Shown here in pieces: positions 8,043 to 15,830 of a stretch of 54,391 nt of DNA. Source of the stretch: Chloroflexota bacterium (lineage in GTDB: Bacteria > Chloroflexota > Anaerolineae > Aggregatilineales > Phototrophicaceae). The position numbers and the translations under genes were made by a program. The notes beneath the pieces were generated by a model, which saw only the letters and a program-made list of their open reading frames with translations, made no database searches and had not been told where the DNA came from. The stretch covers positions 1 to 54,391 of the forward strand of contig JAPOYT010000214.1 in the NCBI GenBank assembly GCA_026706445.1, given 5' to 3'. The number at the start of each line of letters is the position of its first letter. The stretch's first letter is position 1.

Positions 8043-10970
8043 ATGGAACTAGCAGTCATCACTGGCGTCCCCTTCTTTCTTGCGCTGCTGCTAGCGACGC
8101 CCTTCGCCAGATCGACCTTCGGCAAATCGTCACAGACGCTAATATCTACTGCAGTCATGGCCGCTCTTTTTGCCGGTCTGTTCATCGCATTGCCCCGCCT
8201 GCAAGCCGAAGGCGTCATCACGCAGACCTTGACGTGGATACCATCGCTGGGTATTAGCCTGTCGTTCTATTTGGACGGCCTTTCGCTCCTATTCGCTTTG
8301 ATCATCACTGGCATCGGCGCCTTGATATTCTTCTACGCCGGCTTCTATTTTGACGACGCGCGTGAACACAATCGATTCATCATCTGGTTATTGGCTTTTG
8401 CTGGCGCGATGCTGGCGCTGGTGCTTTCCGGCAACGTGCTGATGATGTTCATCGCCTGGGAGCTGACGAGCATCACCTCATTTGTACTCATCGGCTTCAA
8501 AGGCGCGACGGACGCGGCAGCGCGCGAGGGCGCGTTCAAGGCGCTTTTTGTCACTGGCGCCGGCGCATTGGCGCTGATCATCGGCTTGGTCATGCTCAGC
8601 GCGGTCGCGGGCCAGATCTTGTATCCGCATGAAGACATTCGTTTCGTCGGCGACTTCGCTTCGATTCTGCAAGCGCAGACCATATACAAGCATGAGTGGT
8701 TCACGCTAATCGCAATTTTGATCCTCATTGGCGGATTCACCAAGAGCGCGCAGCTTCCCTTCCATTTCTGGCTGCCGGGCGCGATGAGCGCGCCGACGCC
8801 GGCCAGCGCCTACCTGCACAGCGCGACCATGGTCAAAGCCGGCATATATCTCTTCGCTCGCCTTTCGCCCGTAATGTACAAAAATGAATTGTGGATCAGT
8901 TCCTTGCTCACCATAGGATTGCTGACGATGTTGGTGGGCGCCTATTTCGCCGTGAAGCAGAACGACCTTAAAGGTCTGCTGGCATATTCAACTGTCAGCA
9001 AGCTCGGCGCCATCGTAGCGATGATCGGATTGCCGCAGCAGAGCGGCCTCAAGGCAGCCTTCGTCGCCATCATCGCGCACGCCTTTTATAAGTCAGCCCT
9101 GTTTTTGGCTGCCGGGGCGATCGATCATGCCACCGGCACAAGAGCTATCGACCAGCTCGGCGGCCTGCGCCGCAAGATGCCGACCATGTTCTGGGTCACC
9201 GTGGTATCCGCTCTGTCGATGGCGGGCATGCCTTTCTTGCTTGGATTCGTGGCAAAGGAAACGTTGCTGGATGCGATGCTCCACTTTGATGCGCCGCGAC
9301 CTCAATTTGTCATGGTCATGGTCGTGGTTGTCGTCAGCACGGTCTTTACCGCCATGGCCGCATACATGTTGATCTACGATGTGTTTATGAAGCGCCCGGC
9401 TCAGCGCCTTCACTTCCACCAGCCGGCGTCATGGATCAGGCTCGGCCCCGCGCTGCTTGCGCTGGGCTCCTTAACGCTCGGATTCTTGCTCGAGCCCTTG
9501 ATCATACCGATACTGGAATTGGCAGTGCCCAAAGCCTTCGAATTACATCTCTTTGCCGGCTTCAACGAAGTCTTCTTCCTGAGCCTCGCGATTCTCCTCG
9601 CCGGGTTGATTCTCTTCCTTCTGCGGAAACCGCTAATCAGGCGCATCACCTTTCCATTCTCCGGCGACGAGGTATATCGTGAGTTCATCGCTTATCTCGA
9701 ATGGGCGGGCACAACTATATTGCATACGCAGTCCGGCTACGTGCGCTACTATCTCGTCATCATTCTGGGCGCGGTCGCCGGCGTGCTCATCTTTTCTGGC
9801 AAGCTCTCTGATGTCATCGCCGGCCAGCAAATCATCCCGTCGGACCTTTCTGTGACCATCACCGACTTGGCGAAGATCTTTATGCTCATCCTTACGGTTA
9901 CCGCCGCTGTGTTTACGGTTCTCGTCCGCGAGCATGTAAAGGCGGCGATCGCCTATGGCGTCATTGGCTATGCAATCGGCGTGATATTCTTGATCGATCA
10001 CGCGCCAGATGTAGCCCTGGTGCAGCTGCTCGTCGAAACGATGGCTACGGTGCTGATCATCATCATGCTCGGGCGCATCCGCGCTGGCACGCGCCTCAAA
10101 GTGATTAACAGTTTGTGGACGGGCCGCCATGGCCATAACGTTGGTTTACTGCGCGATCTCGGCATATCGATAGTGATCGGTGTGACTGTCTTCCTTTTTT
10201 CATTGATCTCTCTACAGAATCGCCCACAGCGCCATAGCATCGCCGAGTGGCATCTGACCCACGCAAAAGAGGTAAACACGGACGACGTGGTGGGGGCGAT
10301 CGTCGCCGATTTTCGCGGAACCGATACATTGCTCGAGATTGCGGTATTCACGACGGCGGCATTGGGCGTATTAACGCTGCTTGCTCGCGGACGGAAGCGC
10401 GGCGGCGCGCTGACGCCGGTGAAAGCGCAGGTAAGCGCATTGCCCGAGTTTGACCTTGACGTTGTTGATGAAATACAGGACGCGACCAGTCTATCCACGC
10501 CCTTTACACGCTCGGTTTCGTTTATCGTGCTGCCCATCGCCATATTGATTGGCATGGCGCAGATCTTGTACGGCGGCAATGGACCCGGCGACGGTTTCAC
10601 CGCAGGCGTTACAATCGGCTTGGCTGTATCGCTATGGTACGTTGTACTGGGTTACAACGAAGCGAAAAACCTTTTGCCCTGGTTCCGGCCCGCGCTGATT
10701 GTGCGCCTGGGCCTCGTCATCGCCATCGTGAACGCGCTATTCCCGGTCTCTATCGGACAAGGGTTTATGGGGCATGTTGAATATGACCGGGCGCTCGGCA
10801 TTTATGAAATCGTGGGCTCGTTTGGTTTGCACATCACTTCATCGCTGATTTTTGAGATCGCCATTGCCATCGCCGTTATGGGCGGATTGGGCATCATCAT
10901 AGAAGCCATCGCTTATCCGACTGATCGTTCGCAAGACCTCGCAGAAGCGCATGACGCCGAGCGGAACTGA
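8043..10970 (+). CDS. mrpA: Mrp-type Na+/H+ antiporter subunit A with fused B domain
   Basis: A 975-residue, very hydrophobic protein. Residues about 1-600 are a NuoL-like proton channel of complex I type, with the signature KSAQLPFHFWLPGAM near residue 232 and the lysine-containing helices that follow. A middle region (about 620-760) is the A-specific extension, and residues from about 819 (FTRSVSFIVLP to GGNGPGDGFTAGV) are an MrpB/MnhB domain. The A-B fusion matches PhaAB-type systems, and there is no separate mrpB. It should form the large part of the hetero-oligomeric antiporter that exports Na+ at the expense of proton motive force. ATG start; first gene of a six-subunit operon. Confidence 0.95.
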   Translation: MELAVITGVPFFLALLLATPFARSTFGKSSQTLISTAVMAALFAGLFIALPRLQAEGVITQTLTWIPSLGISLSFYLDGLSLLFALIITGIGALIFFYAGFYFDDAREHNRFIIWLLAFAGAMLALVLSGNVLMMFIAWELTSITSFVLIGFKGATDAAAREGAFKALFVTGAGALALIIGLVMLSAVAGQILYPHEDIRFVGDFASILQAQTIYKHEWFTLIAILILIGGFTKSAQLPFHFWLPGAMSAPTPASAYLHSATMVKAGIYLFARLSPVMYKNELWISSLLTIGLLTMLVGAYFAVKQNDLKGLLAYSTVSKLGAIVAMIGLPQQSGLKAAFVAIIAHAFYKSALFLAAGAIDHATGTRAIDQLGGLRRKMPTMFWVTVVSALSMAGMPFLLGFVAKETLLDAMLHFDAPRPQFVMVMVVVVVSTVFTAMAAYMLIYDVFMKRPAQRLHFHQPASWIRLGPALLALGSLTLGFLLEPLIIPILELAVPKAFELHLFAGFNEVFFLSLAILLAGLILFLLRKPLIRRITFPFSGDEVYREFIAYLEWAGTTILHTQSGYVRYYLVIILGAVAGVLIFSGKLSDVIAGQQIIPSDLSVTITDLAKIFMLILTVTAAVFTVLVREHVKAAIAYGVIGYAIGVIFLIDHAPDVALVQLLVETMATVLIIIMLGRIRAGTRLKVINSLWTGRHGHNVGLLRDLGISIVIGVTVFLFSLISLQNRPQRHSIAEWHLTHAKEVNTDDVVGAIVADFRGTDTLLEIAVFTTAALGVLTLLARGRKRGGALTPVKAQVSALPEFDLDVVDEIQDATSLSTPFTRSVSFIVLPIAILIGMAQILYGGNGPGDGFTAGVTIGLAVSLWYVVLGYNEAKNLLPWFRPALIVRLGLVIAIVNALFPVSIGQGFMGHVEYDRALGIYEIVGSFGLHITSSLIFEIAIAIAVMGGLGIIIEAIAYPTDRSQDLAEAHDAERN

Positions 10971-10980
10971 GGAAGATCCA

Positions 10981-11052
10981 GTGTTCAAAGGCTTCACGCA
11001 GTTGAATCAAATGCTGACGGCTGTGAACCAGCAGACAGGAAGAACGGCATGA
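10981..11052 (+). CDS. Possible 23-residue ORF between mrpA and mrpC
   Basis: After the mrpA stop, GAGGAAG (10969-10975) is followed five bases later by GTG, which opens 23 codons beginning MFKGFTQLNQ and ending with TGA inside ATGA, the mrpC start. The ORF fills nearly the whole A-C gap and would couple mrpC translation to mrpA. It is soluble and has no recognisable family. It could be a leader peptide whose act of translation matters, or chance. The clear ribosome site and the exact ATGA join are the support. Confidence 0.35.
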   Translation: MFKGFTQLNQMLTAVNQQTGRTA

Positions 11053-11393
11053 TTGAGTTACTCTTTGCTTTATCGATCGGAATGCTCTTTGGCATCGGCG
11101 TATTTCAATTGCTGCGCCGCGACCTGGTAAAGGCGGCGATTGGTTTCGCCATTCTTTTTTCGGCGATCAACCTCTTTTTCGTTGCCGTAGGCGCTTTCGA
11201 AGGCGAATTCGCGCCTTATGTCAGCAATGTAGAGGCCGGTCGCCAAACAAGCGATCCGTTGATTCAGGCCCTGATTCTCACGGCGATTGTCGTAAGCTTC
11301 GGCAGCTTTTCACTGGTGCTGGGCTTCGTCAACATCATCTCACGCCGCTACGACACCGTAGATTCAAACGATATCAACAAACTTAAACATTGA
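11049..11393 (+). CDS. mrpC: Mrp-type Na+/H+ antiporter subunit C
   Basis: A 114-residue NuoK-like subunit with three membrane helices. The family core is plain in RRDLVKAAIGFAILFSAIN and in DPLIQALILTAIVVSFGSF, the latter holding the glutamate-free quinone-side helix typical of MrpC. Normal length (about 110-125). ATG follows GGAAGAACGGC; the start also lies in an ATGA overlap with the preceding small ORF. Membrane partner of MrpD and MrpA. Confidence 0.93.
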   Translation: MIELLFALSIGMLFGIGVFQLLRRDLVKAAIGFAILFSAINLFFVAVGAFEGEFAPYVSNVEAGRQTSDPLIQALILTAIVVSFGSFSLVLGFVNIISRRYDTVDSNDINKLKH

Positions 11394-11447
11394 TGAATCC
11401 GCGACCTTTCACGACGAGCGCGGTTTAGGACGGCAAGAGCAGCAACG

Positions 11448-12953
11448 ATGGAACAGAACTACTTCCTGCTAGGCGCCCTGGTAACGCCCTTGATTGGCGC
11501 GATTCTGGCGCTGGTATTCGCCTCCTCTAATCGCCTTCAGCGGTCAATCGCCGTCTTGGCTGGCTTGATTGCCTGGGTCTTCTGCATCGCGCTGCTGACG
11601 CAAGTGCATGACAGCGGCGTACAGACCTATGCGCTGGGAAACTGGAAGCCCCCATACGGCATCGTCTTGGTTGCCGATGCTTTGGGCGGTCTCTTCGCAT
11701 TTATGGTGACTACGATCATGATCGGCGGACTACTCTACACCTTTCATTGTCGCGACAAATGTATGACCTACCCCGCCTTTGTTCCTCTATTCCTGCTGAT
11801 GGAAGTTGGGCTGATCGGCGCAATGCTGACGGGTGATTTGTTCACCCTTTTCGTGTTCATGGAGCTGATGGTCCTCGCGTCGGTTTCGCTTACCGCGATA
11901 TCCGACGACCAATACGGTTTGGAGGCGGCGCTCAAGTACATCTTGATCAGCTCGATGGGAACGCTGTTTCTGCTCCTGGGCATCGGCGCGCTATACGCCA
12001 CCTTCGGCACCTTAAACATGGCGGAAATCGCACGATCCCTGCTCACTGGCGTTCGTCCCTTTTTGGCGCCGGCCGCCGCGATAATGCTGCTCTGCGCTTT
12101 CCTGCTCAAAAGCGCCGTATTTCCCTTCCATTTCTGGCAGCCGGACTTCCACACGACGGCGCCCACACCGGTAAGCGCCATGCTTTCATCCATCGTGGTG
12201 AAGGTAGGTGTTTACGGCATCATTCGGCTGGTTACGCTCCTGTTCATTGAAGAAGCGCCGTTTCTTGAGCGCTGGCTGTCGACGCTGGGCATTATCGGAA
12301 TTTTGTTTGGCAGCCTCGGCGCCTTGCGCACCTACAACGCCAAGCGCATGCTGGCATATTCGACTTTCGCCCAAATCGGCTTCATCCTGGTCGGCATCGG
12401 CTGGGGTACGCCGCTAGCGATGATCGGAGCCATCATTTATGCCTTCAATCATGCTTTTATCAAGTCGTCCCTGCTGTTGTTGATGGGCGTGGTCGCCAGC
12501 TTCACCACGACAAAATCTGCCAACTTCGCGGATATCAGCGGGCTTGGCGGCAAGCTGCCGCCTGTGCTCGGCTGGCTGGTGCTGATCGGCGGGCTTTCAT
12601 TGGCGGGCATTCCGCCGCTTAACGGATTCATAAGCAAGTTGACGTTGATTCAGGGCGGGGTGGATCGCGCTGATTGGGCAAATCTGATCATCATGGTGGC
12701 GGCCGGAATCCTGACGGTAATGTACATGGTTCGCGCTTGGCAGCGCATCTTCCAGCAGAATCCGCTTCCCGCTACGGTTGATACCAAAGACCAGGGCGAT
12801 AGTCTTTTCGCGCCGCTGCTGCTGATTGTCGTCTGCCTTCTCTTGGGCACGGTCCTGGCTGAGCCGATGATACAATTGATAAGCGAAACGGTACGCCAGC
12901 TGGGCGACGCGCAGATATACATTTCCGCCGTCAACCTGCCGCCACCTGCATAG
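11448..12953 (+). CDS. mrpD: Mrp-type Na+/H+ antiporter subunit D
   Basis: A 501-residue, 14-helix NuoN/NuoM-type subunit. Signatures: the TM5 glutamate in LFTLFVFMELMVLAS, and LLKSAVFPFHFWQPDFHTTAPTPVSAMLSS with the conserved lysine near residue 222, both central to proton transfer in the complex-I antiporter family. Length is normal for MrpD. It lies 54 bases after mrpC; an 11-codon frame there (MNPRPF) also starts by TGATG overlap but has little else in its favour. The ATG is preceded by AAGAG and AGCAACG. Confidence 0.95.
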   Translation: MEQNYFLLGALVTPLIGAILALVFASSNRLQRSIAVLAGLIAWVFCIALLTQVHDSGVQTYALGNWKPPYGIVLVADALGGLFAFMVTTIMIGGLLYTFHCRDKCMTYPAFVPLFLLMEVGLIGAMLTGDLFTLFVFMELMVLASVSLTAISDDQYGLEAALKYILISSMGTLFLLLGIGALYATFGTLNMAEIARSLLTGVRPFLAPAAAIMLLCAFLLKSAVFPFHFWQPDFHTTAPTPVSAMLSSIVVKVGVYGIIRLVTLLFIEEAPFLERWLSTLGIIGILFGSLGALRTYNAKRMLAYSTFAQIGFILVGIGWGTPLAMIGAIIYAFNHAFIKSSLLLLMGVVASFTTTKSANFADISGLGGKLPPVLGWLVLIGGLSLAGIPPLNGFISKLTLIQGGVDRADWANLIIMVAAGILTVMYMVRAWQRIFQQNPLPATVDTKDQGDSLFAPLLLIVVCLLLGTVLAEPMIQLISETVRQLGDAQIYISAVNLPPPA

Positions 12954-13028
12954 CGCCATGACCCATCTGGTGTAATTGGGGTCAAATGGCTTGGCGCCGA
13001 CGTTGCGTGGCTGTACGGAGAAATCATT

Positions 13029-13556
13029 ATGAAAACGCGTCTCGGCATAGCAATCAGAATAATGATCATGGCGCTACCCTTGGCGATAGGCTGGACGATA
13101 TATACGGCGCAGCCGACACCGGGCAATTTCCTCATGGGCTATGTTTTCAGCATCTCAGTCATTGTGGCGACGGGATTGCGCGGCGAAAGTCTGCGTTTGC
13201 GAAATGCGCCGCGACAGCTGTACAACCTGGTCGCCTATACCGTTTATCTCGCGACCGAAGTGCTCTCGGCCGGCGTCAAGGTTTCCCGCGTGATATTGAC
13301 GCCGAGCCTGCCAATCGAACCCGGCATATCGACGGTGAAAACGCAAGACGAGACAGAGAACCAACTCATATCCGCCATCAGCGCGCATGGCATTACGATA
13401 ACGCCCGGGGAGCTTGTGGTTGATTTCGAGGAATCCAACGATGACGGCGTCGGCATGATCGTGCACAGCTTAAACATTGACGCATCGGGCCAAAGCCTTG
13501 ATGACGATCAGCGAAAACGCCTCGCGCGAATCAAAGGCATACTGGGTCATGTTTGA
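13029..13556 (+). CDS. mrpE: Mrp-type Na+/H+ antiporter subunit E
   Basis: A 175-residue MnhE-family subunit: two N-terminal membrane helices (about 8-48), then a cytoplasmic domain with the family pattern SRVILTPSLPIEPGI and an alternating beta fold, including ITPGELVVDF and a late HSLNID. ATG follows GGAGAAATCATT. Its end overlaps the mrpF start by eight bases. MrpE is needed for activity in several bacteria without itself resembling complex I. Confidence 0.92.
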   Translation: MKTRLGIAIRIMIMALPLAIGWTIYTAQPTPGNFLMGYVFSISVIVATGLRGESLRLRNAPRQLYNLVAYTVYLATEVLSAGVKVSRVILTPSLPIEPGISTVKTQDETENQLISAISAHGITITPGELVVDFEESNDDGVGMIVHSLNIDASGQSLDDDQRKRLARIKGILGHV

Positions 13557-13830
13557 AAGCGACTTTGCCCAAACCGCAATTCAGTTCATTCTGCTCGCGC
13601 TGGTCAGCTTGCTGATTCCGGCCTCTTACCGCGTCATTGTCGGTCCGACGCTTCCCGACCGCTTGCAGGCGGTCGACCTCATCACAACGCTGCTAATCGG
13701 CATTATCGTGATGCTGGCGCTGGTTGAGCGAACCGAGAACTTTGTCGATATGGCTATCGCCTTGGCTGCTTTCGCTTTCATCGGCACAATCAGCATCGCC
13801 CGCTACATTTCTGAAGGCAGGGTTTTCTAA
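13549..13830 (+). CDS. mrpF: Mrp-type Na+/H+ antiporter subunit F
   Basis: A 93-residue subunit with three membrane helices: AIQFILLALVSLLIPASYRV, then GPTLPDRLQAVDLITTLLIG, and AIALAAFAFIGTISIARYI. The middle segment with GPxxxDR is the MrpF signature. I chose ATG 13549, inside the end of mrpE, because it gives the family's usual length and N-terminus; longer in-frame starts lie deep in mrpE. It abuts mrpG directly. Confidence 0.92.
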   Translation: MFESDFAQTAIQFILLALVSLLIPASYRVIVGPTLPDRLQAVDLITTLLIGIIVMLALVERTENFVDMAIALAAFAFIGTISIARYISEGRVF

Positions 13831-14301
13831 GTGCTGCTGGAGTTCCTTGGCGTTGCCGCGCTGGCTTTCGGTCTCTTCTTCTGCGCTGTTGGCGTGCTTG
13901 GCGTTATGCGCATGCCCGACAGCTTGACGCGCTTGCACGCCTCGGGCAAAGTCGCCACCCTGGGATTGTTCGGCTTGTTAGTGGGCGCTGCCCTTCTTAT
14001 GCCTTCCGCATGGCTGCGGTTGCTAGCGCTTGGCTTATTCGTCTTGCTGACCAGCCCGGTCGCCACGCACGCAATCGCTGCTTCGGTTCATCGCCGGCGC
14101 GAAATCGCCGCTTCGGTACGGCGCCAGCGCGAAATCGTCGAAGACCCGGCTGAAAGTGACGCGCCCACGGAGGCGGTCGATGAAACGGCTTTGGATGTAA
14201 CCGCGGTGCTTTCGCGATCGCGGATTCAAGAAATTATTGAGGCGCAGGAGCGCGCCCTCCGCCACCAACGACCGGACGCGAAGACCAAACGCGACCCCTA
14301 A
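13831..14301 (+). CDS. mrpG: Mrp-type Na+/H+ antiporter subunit G
   Basis: A 156-residue MnhG-family subunit. The membrane core (about 1-85) has GVLGVMRMPDSLTRLHASGK, typical of the family, and three helices. It is longer than the usual 100-120 residues because of a charged C-terminal tail of about 70 residues. That tail starts with a tandem repeat of ten residues, AASVHRRREI then AASVRRQREI. GTG follows the mrpF TAA stop with no gap. Last gene of the operon; convergent with the DUF368 gene 26 bases on. Confidence 0.9.
   Translation: MLLEFLGVAALAFGLFFCAVGVLGVMRMPDSLTRLHASGKVATLGLFGLLVGAALLMPSAWLRLLALGLFVLLTSPVATHAIAASVHRRREIAASVRRQREIVEDPAESDAPTEAVDETALDVTAVLSRSRIQEIIEAQERALRHQRPDAKTKRDP
14077..14136 (+). 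repeat. Tandem duplication of 30 bp in mrpG
   Basis: Two adjacent 30 bp units, 14077-14106 and 14107-14136, agree at about 25 positions and encode the repeated decapeptide AASV(H/R)R(R/Q)REI in the cytoplasmic tail of MrpG. The unit length keeps the frame. Confidence 0.7.
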
Positions 14302-14327
14302 TGACCGTCATTGGCTTACTTCGGGAC

Positions 14328-15296
14328 TCACTTACGAAGCAGCCGGAAAATCGGATTCGCTTTGGACTGCGCGTGATCCAGCAGATTCACCAGCAGAAAT
14401 CCAGCTATTAGCAGCGCTACCGCGATTGCGAACGATTCCGAATTGGCATTCGGCGCGATATTTTGCTCCAGCAGACAGCGGAAATCGCCGTGGCGGTCAA
14501 GATCGCTTTCGAGACACTGTTTCCAGGGATAGATCTTCCAAAGAGAACCAGCCATGAAGCCGACCAGCAGCGCCACCGTCAGATTGTAATAGCGCGCCAG
14601 CAAATAACTGAGCACTCGCGAAAAGGCGACGATGCCGACTGCTGCGCCCAAGCCGACGACTATGATCGGTGGCAGATCGCGATTGCTTACTGCCGTCAGC
14701 ACATAGTCGTACTGCCCCAGAATCAAGAGCATGAACGACCCGGATATCCCGGGCAGTATCATCGCCGTAATCGCAATCATGCCACTGACAAAAAGAAATG
14801 CGTAAGAATGATCGGCCTCGGCCGGCACAACATTAACGATGACGAAGGCCACCACCGTACCAGCGACAAACGTAGCAGCCGACGACATATTCCATCGCAC
14901 CTTGGCGCCAACAGCCAAAATCGACGCCAGCACCAAACCGAAGAAAAACGCGAAGAGCAGAATGCGGCCCTTCGCGTCATCCATTGTCGCGCTCAGAAAA
15001 CTCGACAGCAGAAGGATCGCCGATAACAAGCCCAAACCCAACGCCGCCAGAAATCGAAACGACACCTGTTCTATGAGAGCCTTGAAGCGAAGACCGAGCA
15101 GCAATCGAATCGCATCCACGTTGAATGACTTGATCGCGTCGATCAGGTTCTCATAGACGCCGAGTATGAAAGCCATCGTGCCACCGCTCACGCCGGGCAC
15201 AATATCGGCCGCGCCCATGGCGAAGCCGGTAAGAAAGAGGCGCAAGTACTGCCGTAGCGTGCGAGGCTGGGACAGATCGTTCGGTTTCTGCTTCAT
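14328..15296 (-). CDS. DUF368 membrane protein (PopT-like undecaprenyl-phosphate transporter)
   Basis: A 322-residue protein of the DUF368 family (PF04018). The N-terminal signature GAADIVPGVSGGTMAFILG and the repeat-like MILPGISGSFMLLILGQYD in the second half are both present, as expected for a protein with two inverted, related halves and about eight to ten helices. DUF368 proteins have been shown in other bacteria to return undecaprenyl phosphate to the inner leaflet (PopT), which would serve the glycan genes of this window. ATG 15296 is well fixed by AGGAGAACAGCC. Downstream it meets mrpG head-on. Confidence 0.9.
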   Translation of the reverse strand: MKQKPNDLSQPRTLRQYLRLFLTGFAMGAADIVPGVSGGTMAFILGVYENLIDAIKSFNVDAIRLLLGLRFKALIEQVSFRFLAALGLGLLSAILLLSSFLSATMDDAKGRILLFAFFFGLVLASILAVGAKVRWNMSSAATFVAGTVVAFVIVNVVPAEADHSYAFLFVSGMIAITAMILPGISGSFMLLILGQYDYVLTAVSNRDLPPIIVVGLGAAVGIVAFSRVLSYLLARYYNLTVALLVGFMAGSLWKIYPWKQCLESDLDRHGDFRCLLEQNIAPNANSESFAIAVALLIAGFLLVNLLDHAQSKANPIFRLLRK

Positions 15297-15500
15297 GGCT
15301 GTTCTCCTGATCGGAGCTTATGCGCCGAGTGTGTTTGCCTGATCTCAGCAAAGGCTGTGAAGCTAGCGCGGACATTGACACGGCCTTTAGCGTTCAACGC
15401 GCAGATTTTAGTATACTCACGTCGTCCGCGAACGCCGCTCCAGCGAAGCGCAACTTGCTGCAATTGCTAGACAGGTACAGCGCGTTTCGCGCCAGAGAAC

Positions 15501-15529
15501 TTGCGAGTGAGACCGGAAGCAAACATAAT
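15501..15529 (+). promoter_or_regulatory. Candidate promoter before the small frame and ADP-ribosylglycohydrolase gene
   Basis: TTGCGA (15501-15506), 17 bp, CATAAT (15524-15529), on the plus strand. A transcript would start near 15536 and run through the broken small gene at 15554-15755 into the gene at 15831. On the minus strand TATACT (15410-15415) could serve the DUF368 gene. The remainder of 15297-15500 shows nothing else. Confidence 0.4.
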
Positions 15530-15553
15530 CTAGCTTAATGACGTCGTAACAGA

Positions 15554-15755
15554 ATGATCGTATCGGCGCGATTCAAGTCTGGGCAGGAAGATCACCGGCG
15601 AGTTGGAAGCGCTCGACATCCTGCAGGCTTGGCTGACAACTGAATATGACGGCGGCCGGCACGATATCTCGCTCGGGTTGATCGTGGAAGCCGAAGAGAA
15701 TCTGGGCGACGACTGCGCTTGGGAACCGTCGCCGGATTTCTATCGAGATTCATGA
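15554..15755 (+). pseudogene. Probable frameshifted small gene, unknown family
   Basis: An ATG at 15554 opens a frame reading MIVSARFKSGQ; about 30 bases on, a second frame continues plausibly as GRKITGELEALDILQAWL and later LIVEAEENLGDDCAWEP, ending at TGA 15753-15755. Removing one base near 15581-15586 joins the two into a single acidic protein of about 66 residues. As it stands the first frame ends after 29 codons. This suggests a recent frameshift, a sequencing error, or programmed shifting. I do not recognise the family. It sits just downstream of a promoter and 75 bases before the ADP-ribosylglycohydrolase gene. Confidence 0.35.
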
Positions 15756-15830
15756 CTATAGACGCTCGGCGGCGAATTGACGCCGATCTTGCAGATTTGA
15801 GATTTAGCAATCGAAAAGGAGAGTGTTTCA

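Noticed and set aside
11393..11428. An 11-codon frame between mrpC and mrpD
   Set aside because: It starts by TGATG overlap but is very short, has no ribosome site of its own and ends 19 bases before mrpD.
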